From contig NZ_CP009288.1 of assembly GCF_000756615.1 (NCBI RefSeq), forward strand, positions 1,178,001 to 1,242,000: a DNA stretch of 64,000 nt. Reading direction: 5' to 3'. The position numbers and the translations under genes are program-made. This stretch comes from Paenibacillus durus. GTDB taxonomy: Bacteria > Bacillota > Bacilli > Paenibacillales > Paenibacillaceae. Under the pieces are notes generated by a model that did no database searches, was not told the origin of the DNA, and saw only the letters and a list, made by a program, of their open reading frames with translations. The first letter of the stretch is position 1; each line of letters opens with the position of its first letter. Shown here one piece after another: positions 44,619 to 53,700 of this stretch.

Positions 44619-45875
44619 ATGTCCTTTTTCAGCCGCTTTTTAAAAAAGAACCAGCCGCAGCCGCGGCCGCTTTTTTATGATATCGTATGCCCGTACTGCT
44701 TCAGCAAATTTGCGCCATCGGATGTGGTCTTTCGGGCCGCGCACAGCCGGGAGGACGACGAAGATTACGCGCTGGGTGAAGACGATGCGCTCAATAGATA
44801 CCGCGAGCGGTTCGGACTTGACTCGGTGGACGATCTCGAAGCGATAATTCCGCCGTCCGACATTCCGGAGGAGCATCATCATTATACCGATCATGTGCTG
44901 ACCGGCCTTACCGACCGCTATGGGAAGCTTACGCGCAGACGTCTCTGCCCATACTGCCACAACGAGCTGCCGGTGACGGCGGGGAAGGTGCCGAGCAACA
45001 TCATTTCGATTATCGGCGCGTCTCAGGTCGGCAAATCGGTCTATATGACCTCGCTGATCCACACGCTTCAGCATACGACAGCCGGACATTTCGACGCCGC
45101 CTGCATGCCGCTGAACGCCGAAATCAGCCGTAAATTCCGCAGTTTGTACGAGGACCCGCTGTTCGAACGCGGAGATCTGCTGTCTTCGACCCAGAAGGAG
45201 AAGATGCAGGAGCCTTTTATTTTTCAATTCGTGTTCAAGAACGAGGAGAAGCCGCCGCTGACGCTCGTCTTCTTCGATGTCGCGGGCGAGGGCATGGTCG
45301 ATCAGGACTACCTCGGGCTGCACGGCCAGCATATCAAAAATTCGGCGGGCATCCTGTTCATGGTCGATCCGCTGCAAATCCGCTCCATCCGTGAGAAAAT
45401 CCGCATCAATATCGGCGACCGACCCGGCGAATGGGTATCACAGTATGATGAACCCCGGGACGTGGTGCTGACGATGTTCGGCGATTTCATCGCCTATCAG
45501 GAGAAGAGCAGAACGGATATTCCAACCGCCGTTGTGCTGACCAAGAGCGATATGCTGCACTCGCTGAAGGACGAGGACGGAGATTACATTAAAGCGAACA
45601 GTAATGTGTTCAACAATTACGTTCACCGCGGGACGCTGAATATGGACGAGGTTGGCAATATCGACGGCGAGATCCGCCGTTTTATCGGGAAGGTGGACCG
45701 TCCGTTCAAGGATACGATGGATGTGTATTTCTCCAATACCGCCTACTTCGCGGTTTCGGCGCTTGGCAGCAATCCCGTCGATCAGAAAATCGAGGGCGTT
45801 GTCAGTCCCATCCGGGTGGACGAACCATTCCTGTGGCTGCTGCACAAGCTGAAATTCATCGAGGGGAGCGATTAA
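44619..45875 (+). CDS. Zinc-ribbon TRAFAC-type GTPase (DO-GTPase-like)
   Basis: A 418-residue soluble GTPase. Two CPYC knuckles (about residues 24-27 and 111-114) form a zinc ribbon split by an acidic insert. The G domain follows: P-loop GASQVGKS (about 133-140), DxxG in FFDVAGEGM (about 222-229) and TKSD as G4 (about 309). The arrangement 'IIGASQVGKSVYMTSLIHTL' and the gene order with a GAP1-like protein directly downstream match the double-gene GTPase/GAP1 modules that have been proposed to act in bacterial conflict or multicellularity. The name DO-GTPase is given from memory of those modules. Start ATG 44619 has a near-perfect AGGAGG site. It ends 3 bases before the GAP1-like gene. Confidence 0.8.
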   Translation: MSFFSRFLKKNQPQPRPLFYDIVCPYCFSKFAPSDVVFRAAHSREDDEDYALGEDDALNRYRERFGLDSVDDLEAIIPPSDIPEEHHHYTDHVLTGLTDRYGKLTRRRLCPYCHNELPVTAGKVPSNIISIIGASQVGKSVYMTSLIHTLQHTTAGHFDAACMPLNAEISRKFRSLYEDPLFERGDLLSSTQKEKMQEPFIFQFVFKNEEKPPLTLVFFDVAGEGMVDQDYLGLHGQHIKNSAGILFMVDPLQIRSIREKIRINIGDRPGEWVSQYDEPRDVVLTMFGDFIAYQEKSRTDIPTAVVLTKSDMLHSLKDEDGDYIKANSNVFNNYVHRGTLNMDEVGNIDGEIRRFIGKVDRPFKDTMDVYFSNTAYFAVSALGSNPVDQKIEGVVSPIRVDEPFLWLLHKLKFIEGSD

Positions 45876-45878
45876 GCG

Positions 45879-48800
45879 GTGAGTATTCATTCGGAAGCCG
45901 GAATCGCCCAGCAGATGTATACGCGTGAACGGCGCGGCATCTACCGCTCTACTGAGGGATTTGACACGGTGGCGAAGTCGGAGAGTCTGGACAATAATTT
46001 CGTCAAAAAAATACTGCATCCCTTCTGCCTGTACGACGCTCCGGCGGAGCTGGCGGCAAAAGGCGAGAAAGACGAGTCGCAGTATCCGCCCGCGCTGCAT
46101 TTGTTCCACCTTGAGAGCGGGGAGACGGTGCTTGGGCAAAGCGTCTTCCAGGCGGCGGATTTCACGGGGCTGCGCAGCGCTTTTTTCACTCATAACTATA
46201 TTCTTCCCGCCTCACGCGCCGAAGAAATCGTCCGGGATTATGGCGGTTATTTGCACGCGGACTTTGCGAATGGGTTCAGTGGAGAACCGGCGCAAGCTCT
46301 GCCAGTGCTGAGCGGCATCCCTGTACTGCACCAAAACCGCCCAAGGCCGGCAGATGTCCTGAAATCGCTGGGCATTGACGAAGGAATGTTCAAAAGCCTG
46401 CTCCAGGCGGTCATGCAATCGGTGTCCGGCAAAAAGAAGATTTATATATCGCTTAACGTCCCGGTTAGCGAGCTGTCGGCGCGGGCGGCCGACTTGACCG
46501 AAGTGCTGCTGAGCTGTCTTCCCTTTGAATTCCGGCGCAGACTCGGCGTCATTACGTATGCGAAGGAGCCGCAAAGCCGTAAATACATCCACCTGACGTT
46601 CGTGGAGACAGGATCGCTGCGCCCCGGCGACCGGGCGACGGAGAAGGATTTTATCTTCGATTTCGCCGCCGGACGAACGCTGAACGCGGATTTTGCCTCC
46701 GCTCCGCAGCCATTTCTGGAGCTTGCTTGGGAGCTGCTGCACGCACCCAAGGCCGCAGATGATTTTGCCGTGTTTGCGGATATGATGCTGGGAGGACAGA
46801 GCACGGAGCGGAAGCTGTCGCTTGGGGCCTATAACGAGCTGACCGTTTTTTACCGGATTGAGCAGGGAAATGAAGCTTTATACACGGAGAACAAAAGCGC
46901 TGTGCTCAGCGGGCTGCTGGGCTATCTGGATGGAGAAGGGGCGCTGGAATCGAAAATCCGGCTGAATGATCTGTTCCTGGAGCGCTTTGACCGCGAGTTC
47001 GATGCCGTGCGGCAGAAAAACATTCCGGAGAAGGCGGTGCTGGAGAGCTTCCGGGATTACTTTTCACTCAAGGGACATAACTACCGGACGCGCATTGTGG
47101 ATTATTTCATCAACGGGATGCTGAACGCGCAGAATGCGGGCCGCGAGGATGCGCTGTCGGCAGCTTACAGTGTGATTGAAAGCAGCGGGGAGCTGGCAGC
47201 CGCCTTCTTCGGCAAGCTGCTGACGACGTCGGTCTTTGCCCGGCTGCTGTTCCAGCCTTATGTGGATCTCAGGCTTGCAGCCGCCGCGAGAGCCGCAGAC
47301 CTGCTGGAATTTGTCGCGCATTGGGACAGGTTCATGCCGGAAGCGCTGAGGCAGCCCGCCGTCGTTGACGGCCTTAGGGACTATCTGCCCGAGAAGCTGG
47401 AGCGGGAGCGCGATCCTGTGGCGGCTGTGGCGGCGATCCATGATTACATCGAACAAGCGGAGAAAGACCGCCGCCGGAGAGCTGGAATCCGTCCCCAAGC
47501 TTTGGCGCTTCAAAAGGAATTAGCCGCTGCTGCGGACCGGTATTTGCTGGACCGCATTTCGCTTGCCGACATTACCGAGGAGGAGCTGCTGGAGCTGTCG
47601 TTCGTCCGCTATTCCCTCGATATGGGCGAGTGGGACCCGCCGCTTGATCTGCAGAGCGGACGGAAGGCGAATGTGCTGCGCGCCGCGTACCGCTGGTTCG
47701 GCGAAGAGAATCCGGATGCGCATGTTTTTGACGGATTGTCCCCGCAGGAGATGGACGATGTGCAGCTGCTCGGACGGCGCTGGCTGAAGGAGGGCCAGGG
47801 GATGGAGCCATTCGCCCGCCTGCCGCTTGCCTTTTACTACAGCCATTCCCACGAGGGAGGTCCGCTAGTGTACGACGCGCTGCTGGAGCATATCCGCCGC
47901 AAAGCGGATGGCGATAAAGAGGCAGTGTACCGCTTTCTGGCCTGGTCGCAGGATAGTCCGCTATTTTCCATTTCCTCCAAGAAGCTTCATCCGGGCTACC
48001 GGCGGGCTATTCTGAAATATTTTGCGGGCCATGACCGTGAAGCGTTCAAGAACCGCGATTTCCGTAAAAATTATATGACCGCGGCCGGACCCGCTCTGCA
48101 AAGCGTCTACGGCGAAGCCCGGTCGCAGCTGGCCTCGCCGCTAGTGAGCTGGATGCGCCGCAGCAGGTCTCGGCTGATGCTCCTTGGCACGGCGGTCATC
48201 TTTCTGCTGGCCGCCGGAGTTCTGGCCGCCAGCTTGCTGAAAGGCGGCGGAGACGAAGCCGCTCCGGCAGCCTCGCCGCAGCCTTCGCCTTCGCAGGGGG
48301 CGGGCAACGTGAGTTATCCCGAAGCTGCGGCGTATCTTGAGCCAGGCGACGGTACGGGCGGAAGCTCGCTGATGTTCGCCTTCGCCTCTGCTGACGCCTG
48401 CCGGGAGTTTAACCCTGCGGAGATTAAAGTGGATTCCGGCACAGGAGAGGCTGTCATCTATAAAGTTGGCGGTCTGGACCATAGCTGTGGGGCTCCCGTA
48501 TCCCCAGCCCCTTCGGGCGCCGCAGACGCGGGAGATTCCGGAACGGCAGGCGTTACGGGAACGGCGGTGGACGGAAGCGGCGGAACGGGCGGGAAAGGAA
48601 CGGATGGAAATCCGGCGGACGCAGAAGCCCATGCGGAAGGAACGGCATCCGGCGGAGCGTCTTCGCCGGCTTCGGCTGCTCCAACGGATTCTATGGAAGA
48701 TGCGGCCGGAGCAGCCGGTTCGCCTTCACCGTCAGGAGAGCCGCTTGCCGCTTCTAGTGCGCCGGTGTCTCCTGTCCCATCAGATAACGGCTCCGCATCG

Positions 48801-48965
48801 TCAGGACCGGCACCTTACCAGGTGAGGATAACACTGGTTTCTTCTCCTAAGCTAACTGCCGGAAGCATGATCGAGGCCGAAGACTACACGCTGGTTCTGA
48901 TGGATGATCCGCGTCCGGCATCATCTCCGGCGGCTTCCGCAAGTCCGAGCCCGGCGGCGAAGTAA
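45879..48965 (+). CDS. GTPase-associated protein 1 (GAP1-N2/GAP1-M-like) with membrane anchor
   Basis: A 1028-residue protein. The start 'AQQMYTRERRGIYRSTEGFDTVAKS' is the hallmark of GAP1-N domains, which are encoded next to cluster GTPases. The N domain spans about 1-260 and a helical GAP1-M-like middle runs to about 750. One membrane span follows (about 765-788, LMLLGTAVIFLLAAGVLAASLL). The C-terminal 240 residues are outside and start with a low-complexity Ala/Pro/Ser/Gly stretch that contains VGGLDHSCGAP and ends in SPSPAAK. GTG 45879 is used; it lies 3 bases after the GTPase stop and is probably coupled. The pair would couple GTP hydrolysis inside to an exposed tail outside. Confidence 0.8.
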   Translation: MSIHSEAGIAQQMYTRERRGIYRSTEGFDTVAKSESLDNNFVKKILHPFCLYDAPAELAAKGEKDESQYPPALHLFHLESGETVLGQSVFQAADFTGLRSAFFTHNYILPASRAEEIVRDYGGYLHADFANGFSGEPAQALPVLSGIPVLHQNRPRPADVLKSLGIDEGMFKSLLQAVMQSVSGKKKIYISLNVPVSELSARAADLTEVLLSCLPFEFRRRLGVITYAKEPQSRKYIHLTFVETGSLRPGDRATEKDFIFDFAAGRTLNADFASAPQPFLELAWELLHAPKAADDFAVFADMMLGGQSTERKLSLGAYNELTVFYRIEQGNEALYTENKSAVLSGLLGYLDGEGALESKIRLNDLFLERFDREFDAVRQKNIPEKAVLESFRDYFSLKGHNYRTRIVDYFINGMLNAQNAGREDALSAAYSVIESSGELAAAFFGKLLTTSVFARLLFQPYVDLRLAAAARAADLLEFVAHWDRFMPEALRQPAVVDGLRDYLPEKLERERDPVAAVAAIHDYIEQAEKDRRRRAGIRPQALALQKELAAAADRYLLDRISLADITEEELLELSFVRYSLDMGEWDPPLDLQSGRKANVLRAAYRWFGEENPDAHVFDGLSPQEMDDVQLLGRRWLKEGQGMEPFARLPLAFYYSHSHEGGPLVYDALLEHIRRKADGDKEAVYRFLAWSQDSPLFSISSKKLHPGYRRAILKYFAGHDREAFKNRDFRKNYMTAAGPALQSVYGEARSQLASPLVSWMRRSRSRLMLLGTAVIFLLAAGVLAASLLKGGGDEAAPAASPQPSPSQGAGNVSYPEAAAYLEPGDGTGGSSLMFAFASADACREFNPAEIKVDSGTGEAVIYKVGGLDHSCGAPVSPAPSGAADAGDSGTAGVTGTAVDGSGGTGGKGTDGNPADAEAHAEGTASGGASSPASAAPTDSMEDAAGAAGSPSPSGEPLAASSAPVSPVPSDNGSASSGPAPYQVRITLVSSPKLTAGSMIEAEDYTLVLMDDPRPASSPAASASPSPAAK

Positions 48966-49012
48966 CGGGTGAGCCTCCCGCTTATTTTCACGGCCGAATA
49001 TCTGGAAATGTA

Positions 49013-49041
49013 TGGACAACCCCTCCAATAACCGATATGAT
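49013..49041 (+). promoter_or_regulatory. Sigma-A promoter of the cobalamin riboswitch transcript
   Basis: TGGACA (49013-49018), 17-base spacer, TATGAT (49036-49041). Transcription would start near 49048, about 25 bases before the aptamer. Confidence 0.75.
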
Positions 49042-49072
49042 AAAAATTGTCGAAAATTTAATATATTCTTAA

Positions 49073-49290
49073 AAAGGTGCGGGTCTTGAAAGCCCGCTTA
49101 AAAGGGAAGCCGGTTGGAGTCCGGCGCGGTCCCGCCACTGTATTTGCGGAGCAATCCTCTGAAATCTGCCACTGTTCACATAGAGCGGGAAGGCGAGAGG
49201 GAGCGATGAGGCATGAGCCAGGAGACCTGCCTTTTCTAGTCAAGGCCCGGGTGCCCTTCGGGGGGTGAGGACATCTGGGCATTCATACGC
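49073..49290 (+). ncRNA. Cobalamin (B12) riboswitch aptamer
   Basis: The core elements are present in order: AGGTGCGGGTC (P2 side), GGGAAGCCGGTTGGAGTCCG, GCGGTCCCGCCACTGT (the invariant J-region), and the B12 box AGCCAGGAGACCTGCC (49216-49231), followed by P11/P13-like hairpins. Binding of adenosylcobalamin or a related corrinoid would fold the aptamer and release the downstream terminator hairpin. The switch controls the transcobalamin-like SLH gene and probably the ECF genes behind it. Established family; ligand form not decided. Confidence 0.92.
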
Positions 49291-49345
49291 GGCTGATGCT
49301 GAGGCTCATCTTCTAAGGCATCGGTTCCGGCCCGGATTACTGAAA

Positions 49346-49374
49346 GACCGTCCCTCTTTGGGGCGGTTTTTTCT
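49346..49374 (+). terminator. Riboswitch expression platform (rho-independent terminator)
   Basis: GACCGTCCC (49346-49354) pairs with GGGGCGGTT (49360-49368), with G-T and A-T pairs, followed by TTTTTTC. It sits 56 bases after the aptamer, as expected for B12-triggered termination. Confidence 0.85.
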
Positions 49375-49375
49375 T

Positions 49376-49425
49376 GAAATATAAGAATTTACAAGTTGAG
49401 CGCTTATCAAGTTGTCTTATATTTC
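49376..49425 (+). promoter_or_regulatory. 11-bp perfect inverted repeat directly after the riboswitch terminator
   Basis: GAAATATAAGA (49376-49386) and TCTTATATTTC (49415-49425) are perfect complements around a 28-base centre holding two CAAGTTG copies. This could be an operator dyad or an RNA hairpin downstream of the switch. Confidence 0.5.
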
Positions 49426-49490
49426 TACGAGAAACGGTACCTAAAAGCGATACTCGTATCGCCACATCGGAAGCTTAAGCTGCTAAAAGG

Positions 49491-49511
49491 ACGGCGAAGC
49501 CGTTTCTTCTT
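49491..49511 (+). promoter_or_regulatory. Leader element: short hairpin plus TTCTTCTT (copy 3)
   Basis: ACGGC (49491-49495) and GCCGT (49499-49503) form a perfect stem with GAA loop, directly followed by TTCTTCTT (49504-49511), 43 bases before the start of the transcobalamin-like gene. Confidence 0.55.
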
Positions 49512-49553
49512 GCTTGAGAGACTCCCACAAATTCAGGAGAAAGAGGTTGAGGA

Positions 49554-50789
49554 ATGAAGAGCAGGATTTCTTCTAAAATGTTTGCGCTGGGAATGGCCTT
49601 ATTGATGATTTTCTCATTGCTGGGCGCGCCGTTTCCGGCGGGACGGGGGTATGCCGAGACGGCGGCTGCCGGTTATCAGGAAGCGGGCGTTACGGATGCC
49701 TTGTACGCTGCGGACGCGGGTTCATCATCACAGTCGATCAGCGTAACCGATGCCGTGTATTCTGCGGCGGAGTATATTCTGAAGCAGGGCGTAACTTCGG
49801 ATTGGCAGGCGATCGGCTTGGCCCAGGCCGGATACAAAGTGCCGGATTCTTACGGGGCCGCGCTTCAGAATACAGTAAAGAATGCAGGGGGGAATTTCTC
49901 TGCAGTAACGGATTACGCCCGAATCGCTCTGGCAGTTAAAGCGATCGGCCACGACCCGACCAATATTGAAGGATATAATCTGATCGGGTCTATCTACAAT
50001 AGCGACGGAATTATCGGCCAAAGCCTGAACAACACCGTCTACGGATTGATCGCGCTGGATTCCGGCAGCTATACGGTGCCGTCTGATGCGAAATGGACCC
50101 GAGATAAGCTGGTTCAAGAGATTCTATCCGCACAAAATGTTGATGGAGGATTCCCTCTCATTACAGGGGGACCAAGCGGGCCTGATACTACGGCAATGGC
50201 TTTGGCTGCCCTGTCTCCCTACAAGAGCGATCCGACTGTCGCCACCGCCGGGCAAAAAGCGGTACAGTGGCTGTCCAATCAGCAGAATACGGCCCACGCA
50301 GGCTATGGAGACAGCAGCGAAAGCGTCTCGCAGGCCGTTATCGGGCTGACGGCATATGGCGTTGATCCGGCCGGTTCCGGCTTCACCAAGAACGGCGGCA
50401 ATCTGATCAGCCGCTTGATGAGCTTTAGGGCGGCGGACGGAAGCTTCGCCCATATGGCGGGTGAAGGAAGCAACGCTTTAGCCACGGAGCAGGCGCTGCA
50501 GGCGCTGGTCGCCTACAACCTGTTCATCCGCGGCGGCGACAGCAACCTGTATGATTTTATTGATCATCCGCCGGCCGTGCATCCGCTTGTCCATGTGACC
50601 GTAGCCATCGAAGGGCCGGAGGCGTCCTTGGGTGAGGGCAGTGTGTACGGCAGCAGCGCTTTAGATGCGCTGAACAAGCTGGCGGAAGCCAAGGGAATTG
50701 CGGTTGTCAGCACATCAAGCCAATACGGCACCTATATCAGCGAGATAGGCGGTATCCAACAGAAGAAATACGGCGGCTATGACGGCTAG
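49554..50789 (+). CDS. N-terminal part of transcobalamin-like SLH protein, ended by an in-frame amber codon
   Basis: 411 residues before TAG 50787-50789. Signal peptide: residues about 1-36 (MFALGMALLMIFSLLGAPFPAG, cleavage near GYAETA). Residues about 55-335 form an alpha/alpha-barrel of the type shared by prenyltransferase repeats and the N-terminal domain of intrinsic factor/transcobalamin: repeated 'DTTAMALAALSPY', 'VSQAVIGLTAYGVDP', 'ATEQALQALVAYNLF'. From about 346 a DUF4430 (transcobalamin C-terminal-like) domain begins ('VHVTVAIEGPEASLGEGS') and is cut by the stop. The next codon in the same frame continues the same domain, so the intact product would be about 1506 residues. AGAGGTTGAGG is upstream of ATG. 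Control is by the cobalamin riboswitch. Confidence 0.85.
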   Translation: MKSRISSKMFALGMALLMIFSLLGAPFPAGRGYAETAAAGYQEAGVTDALYAADAGSSSQSISVTDAVYSAAEYILKQGVTSDWQAIGLAQAGYKVPDSYGAALQNTVKNAGGNFSAVTDYARIALAVKAIGHDPTNIEGYNLIGSIYNSDGIIGQSLNNTVYGLIALDSGSYTVPSDAKWTRDKLVQEILSAQNVDGGFPLITGGPSGPDTTAMALAALSPYKSDPTVATAGQKAVQWLSNQQNTAHAGYGDSSESVSQAVIGLTAYGVDPAGSGFTKNGGNLISRLMSFRAADGSFAHMAGEGSNALATEQALQALVAYNLFIRGGDSNLYDFIDHPPAVHPLVHVTVAIEGPEASLGEGSVYGSSALDALNKLAEAKGIAVVSTSSQYGTYISEIGGIQQKKYGGYDG

Positions 50790-53700
50790 ATGTATATCGT
50801 TCAGCGCGGCGGTCAATGGGTCAGCGGTTACAGCGCTATTGACGAATTTGCGCTTCAGGATGGGGACCGGCTCTACGTCTATTACGGAGATTACGGTGTC
50901 ACCCAGCTGGTGGATTCCGTAACGCTATCGCCGGTTACGCCGAAGGAAGGCAAGCCTCTTGAAGTAACGGTTCGTAAAAAGACATGGGACTTTAACGGAA
51001 ATCCCGTAGTTGCGGCAGCTTCCGGGGTTACCGTCTCCATCGGCGGCAAAACGGTTGTTACGAACGATCAGGGCACAGCGTTCTTTGGAACTGATCTGAC
51101 GCCGGGAACACAGTCGCTTCTAATTACCGGCTACCAGGACAATGCTGCGCCGACTGTCGTGCGTTACACTGGATCTGTTACGGTTTTGCCGAAGGAAGTG
51201 CAGGTTTCTTTATCGGTAGAAGGGCCGCAGGGAACGCTCGCAGAAGGCCCGGTAGGCGCGTCCAATGCGCTTGAGGCGCTGCAAAGACTGGCTGAAGCCA
51301 AACATATTGCGCTGGATATTACGCAATCGTCGTTCGGCAGCTTTATCAGCGGCATCGGCGGAATCAGCGGCGACATAAACAACTGGTGGTCGTTTGTCGT
51401 TCAACGCGGGGGCGAATGGATTTATCCGAGCGTCGGATTAGGCGACTTTGAGCTTCAGGCTTCGGACAAGGTGCTGGTCTACTACGGCGGATACTCGACC
51501 CAGGTTGTCCACTCTTTGGAGCTGTCGCCTTCGCAGCCTCAGCCGGGGCAGGCTTTTACGGTTAAAGTCACTCAAGTTCAATGGATGTGGAATAACGCTA
51601 CCTTCAGCTCTGATCCTGTTACTTCACCGGCAGTCGGGGCGAAGGTAAGTGTCGGCGGACAGACAGCGGAAACGAACGCCGAGGGCATTGCTTCTTTGAG
51701 CGGGCTTTCGGCGGGAAGCTATACGGTTGAAGTGACGGGTTACCAGGCGGGCGGTGCGCCAAGCTTGGCGCGATATACGCAGCAGTTGGCCATTTCCGCG
51801 CCGCCGGCGGTTTCGGAGGCAACCATTTCCGTTGTCGGCGATAGCGTAAAAGGAACGATTCTTTCAAGAACTTCCGTTACGCTGGGTACGGGGGATACTC
51901 CGTACAGTCTGCTTCTCCGGACGCTTGGCAGCGGCAAAGTAGGGGCGCGGACAAGTTCGGGAGGCGTATACGTCTATTCAATTGACGGCCTGGCCGAATT
52001 TGACCGGGGCGGCGAGAGCGGCTGGAAGTATTTCGTTAATGGAAGCGAACCGTCTGTCAGCGCCGATAAGTATGTGCTCCAGGCCGGAGACGAGGTACTG
52101 TGGAAGTATGTTACCTCATCGTCGGAAACGTCGGCCGGCGGCGCTTCAGGCGCAGGGGCAGCCGAACCTTCCGGTGTGGCGATTACTTCCGCCAATACGC
52201 TGCCGCTGAATCAGGTTGGCGCAACAACGGCTGTCAGCGGCACGCCGATGACGGCGGAGAAATCCGCCGAACTGGCCAAGACGCTGGCGGCGAACAGCGT
52301 ATCCTTGGCGCAGCTGGCCACCTCGGCGGGCGCTATCTTGAAGGATGCGGCGGGCGAGGTGCAGCTGCAAATTCCAGCAGGCGCGGTGGAAGGCAGCGCT
52401 GTTACCATTGGTGTGCAGGAGCAGCCTTCATCCCGGCCGGAGCTGGTATCCGGCTTGTATGAGTTCACACCGAATGGAACGAAATTTACGAAGCCTACGG
52501 ATTTGTCCATCCAAATTCCCGTAGTGACGCGGAATCCGCAAAATCTGGCGCTTGCCTGGCTGGATGAAAATACGAATCAATGGATTCCGGTTCCGGCCGT
52601 GCTAGATCTGTCGACGGGAACGATTACCGGCAAAGTGAGCCATTTTACCAAATATGCCGTAGTCGACCGCAGCAAATGGGAGCCATCTGGAAGCGCAGTA
52701 ACAGCCGATATTTCGGCCGCGGCGAAATGGATCTTGTCGGCGGGTGAACTTAGCGACTGGCAGGCCTTCGGCCTGGCCCGTTCCGGCCATGCGCTTCCGT
52801 CAGGATATCTAGCCGGTGTGCTAAGACAAATATCAGAGAGCAAGGGCGAATTCCGCAAGGTGACCGATTACGAGCGGCTGGCGCTCTCGATCGCCGCTGC
52901 CGGCGGAGATCCGAGAAATGCGGCGGGATATGATCTGATCGCCAAAATCTATAATAACAAGAATCTCACGAACCAAGGCAGCAACGGACCGATCTTTGCG
53001 CTTCTTGCGCTGGACAGCGGAAACTATTCCGTTCCGGCGGATGCGGCATGGACCGAGTCCAAGCTGGTTCAGTGGATATTGGATATACAGAACGCGGACG
53101 GAGGCTCCCCGCTGACTAAGGGCGGCGAGAGCAACGCGGACCTTACCGCGATGGCGGTCGCCGCGCTGTCCGCGCACAAGGAAGAAACCGGCGTGCAGGC
53201 ATCTGTTGATAAAGCGGTGGCCTGGCTCTCGGCGCAGCAGCTTGAAGACGGCGGCTACAAGCTGTCCGGAGAAGAGAACAGCGAAAGCGTGTCGCAGGTT
53301 ATCATCGCCCTTTCCGCAGCAGGAATAGGACCGGGTGACGCGCGATTTGTCAAAGCGAAGGGTACCCTGCTGGGCAATCTAGCGGCCTTTAAGCGCAGCG
53401 ATGGCGGCTACGCGCATACGGCGGATGGCGGCAGCAGCGGACTTGCGACCGAACAGGCGCTGCTTGCCCTGACGGCGTATGACCTGTATCTGAACGGAAA
53501 AGGAAAGCTGTACAGCACAGCTGAAGCCCCGGCAGCAGCCGGAATCGTATTCGCCGACGAGAATCAAATTTCGGCATGGGCGCTGTCCTCGGTACATGAA
53601 GCCTATGACAAGAAATGGATGGAGGGCGTAGGCGGCGTGAATCCTGCGTTTGCACCGAAATCGGCGATTACCCGGGCGCAGTTTGCAGCCCTGCTCGTCA

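Noticed and set aside
50787..50789. TAG read as pyrrolysine
   Set aside because: No pylT/pylS-like genes are visible and the aligned residue in the sister domain is Trp, so a TGG to TAG change is simpler.
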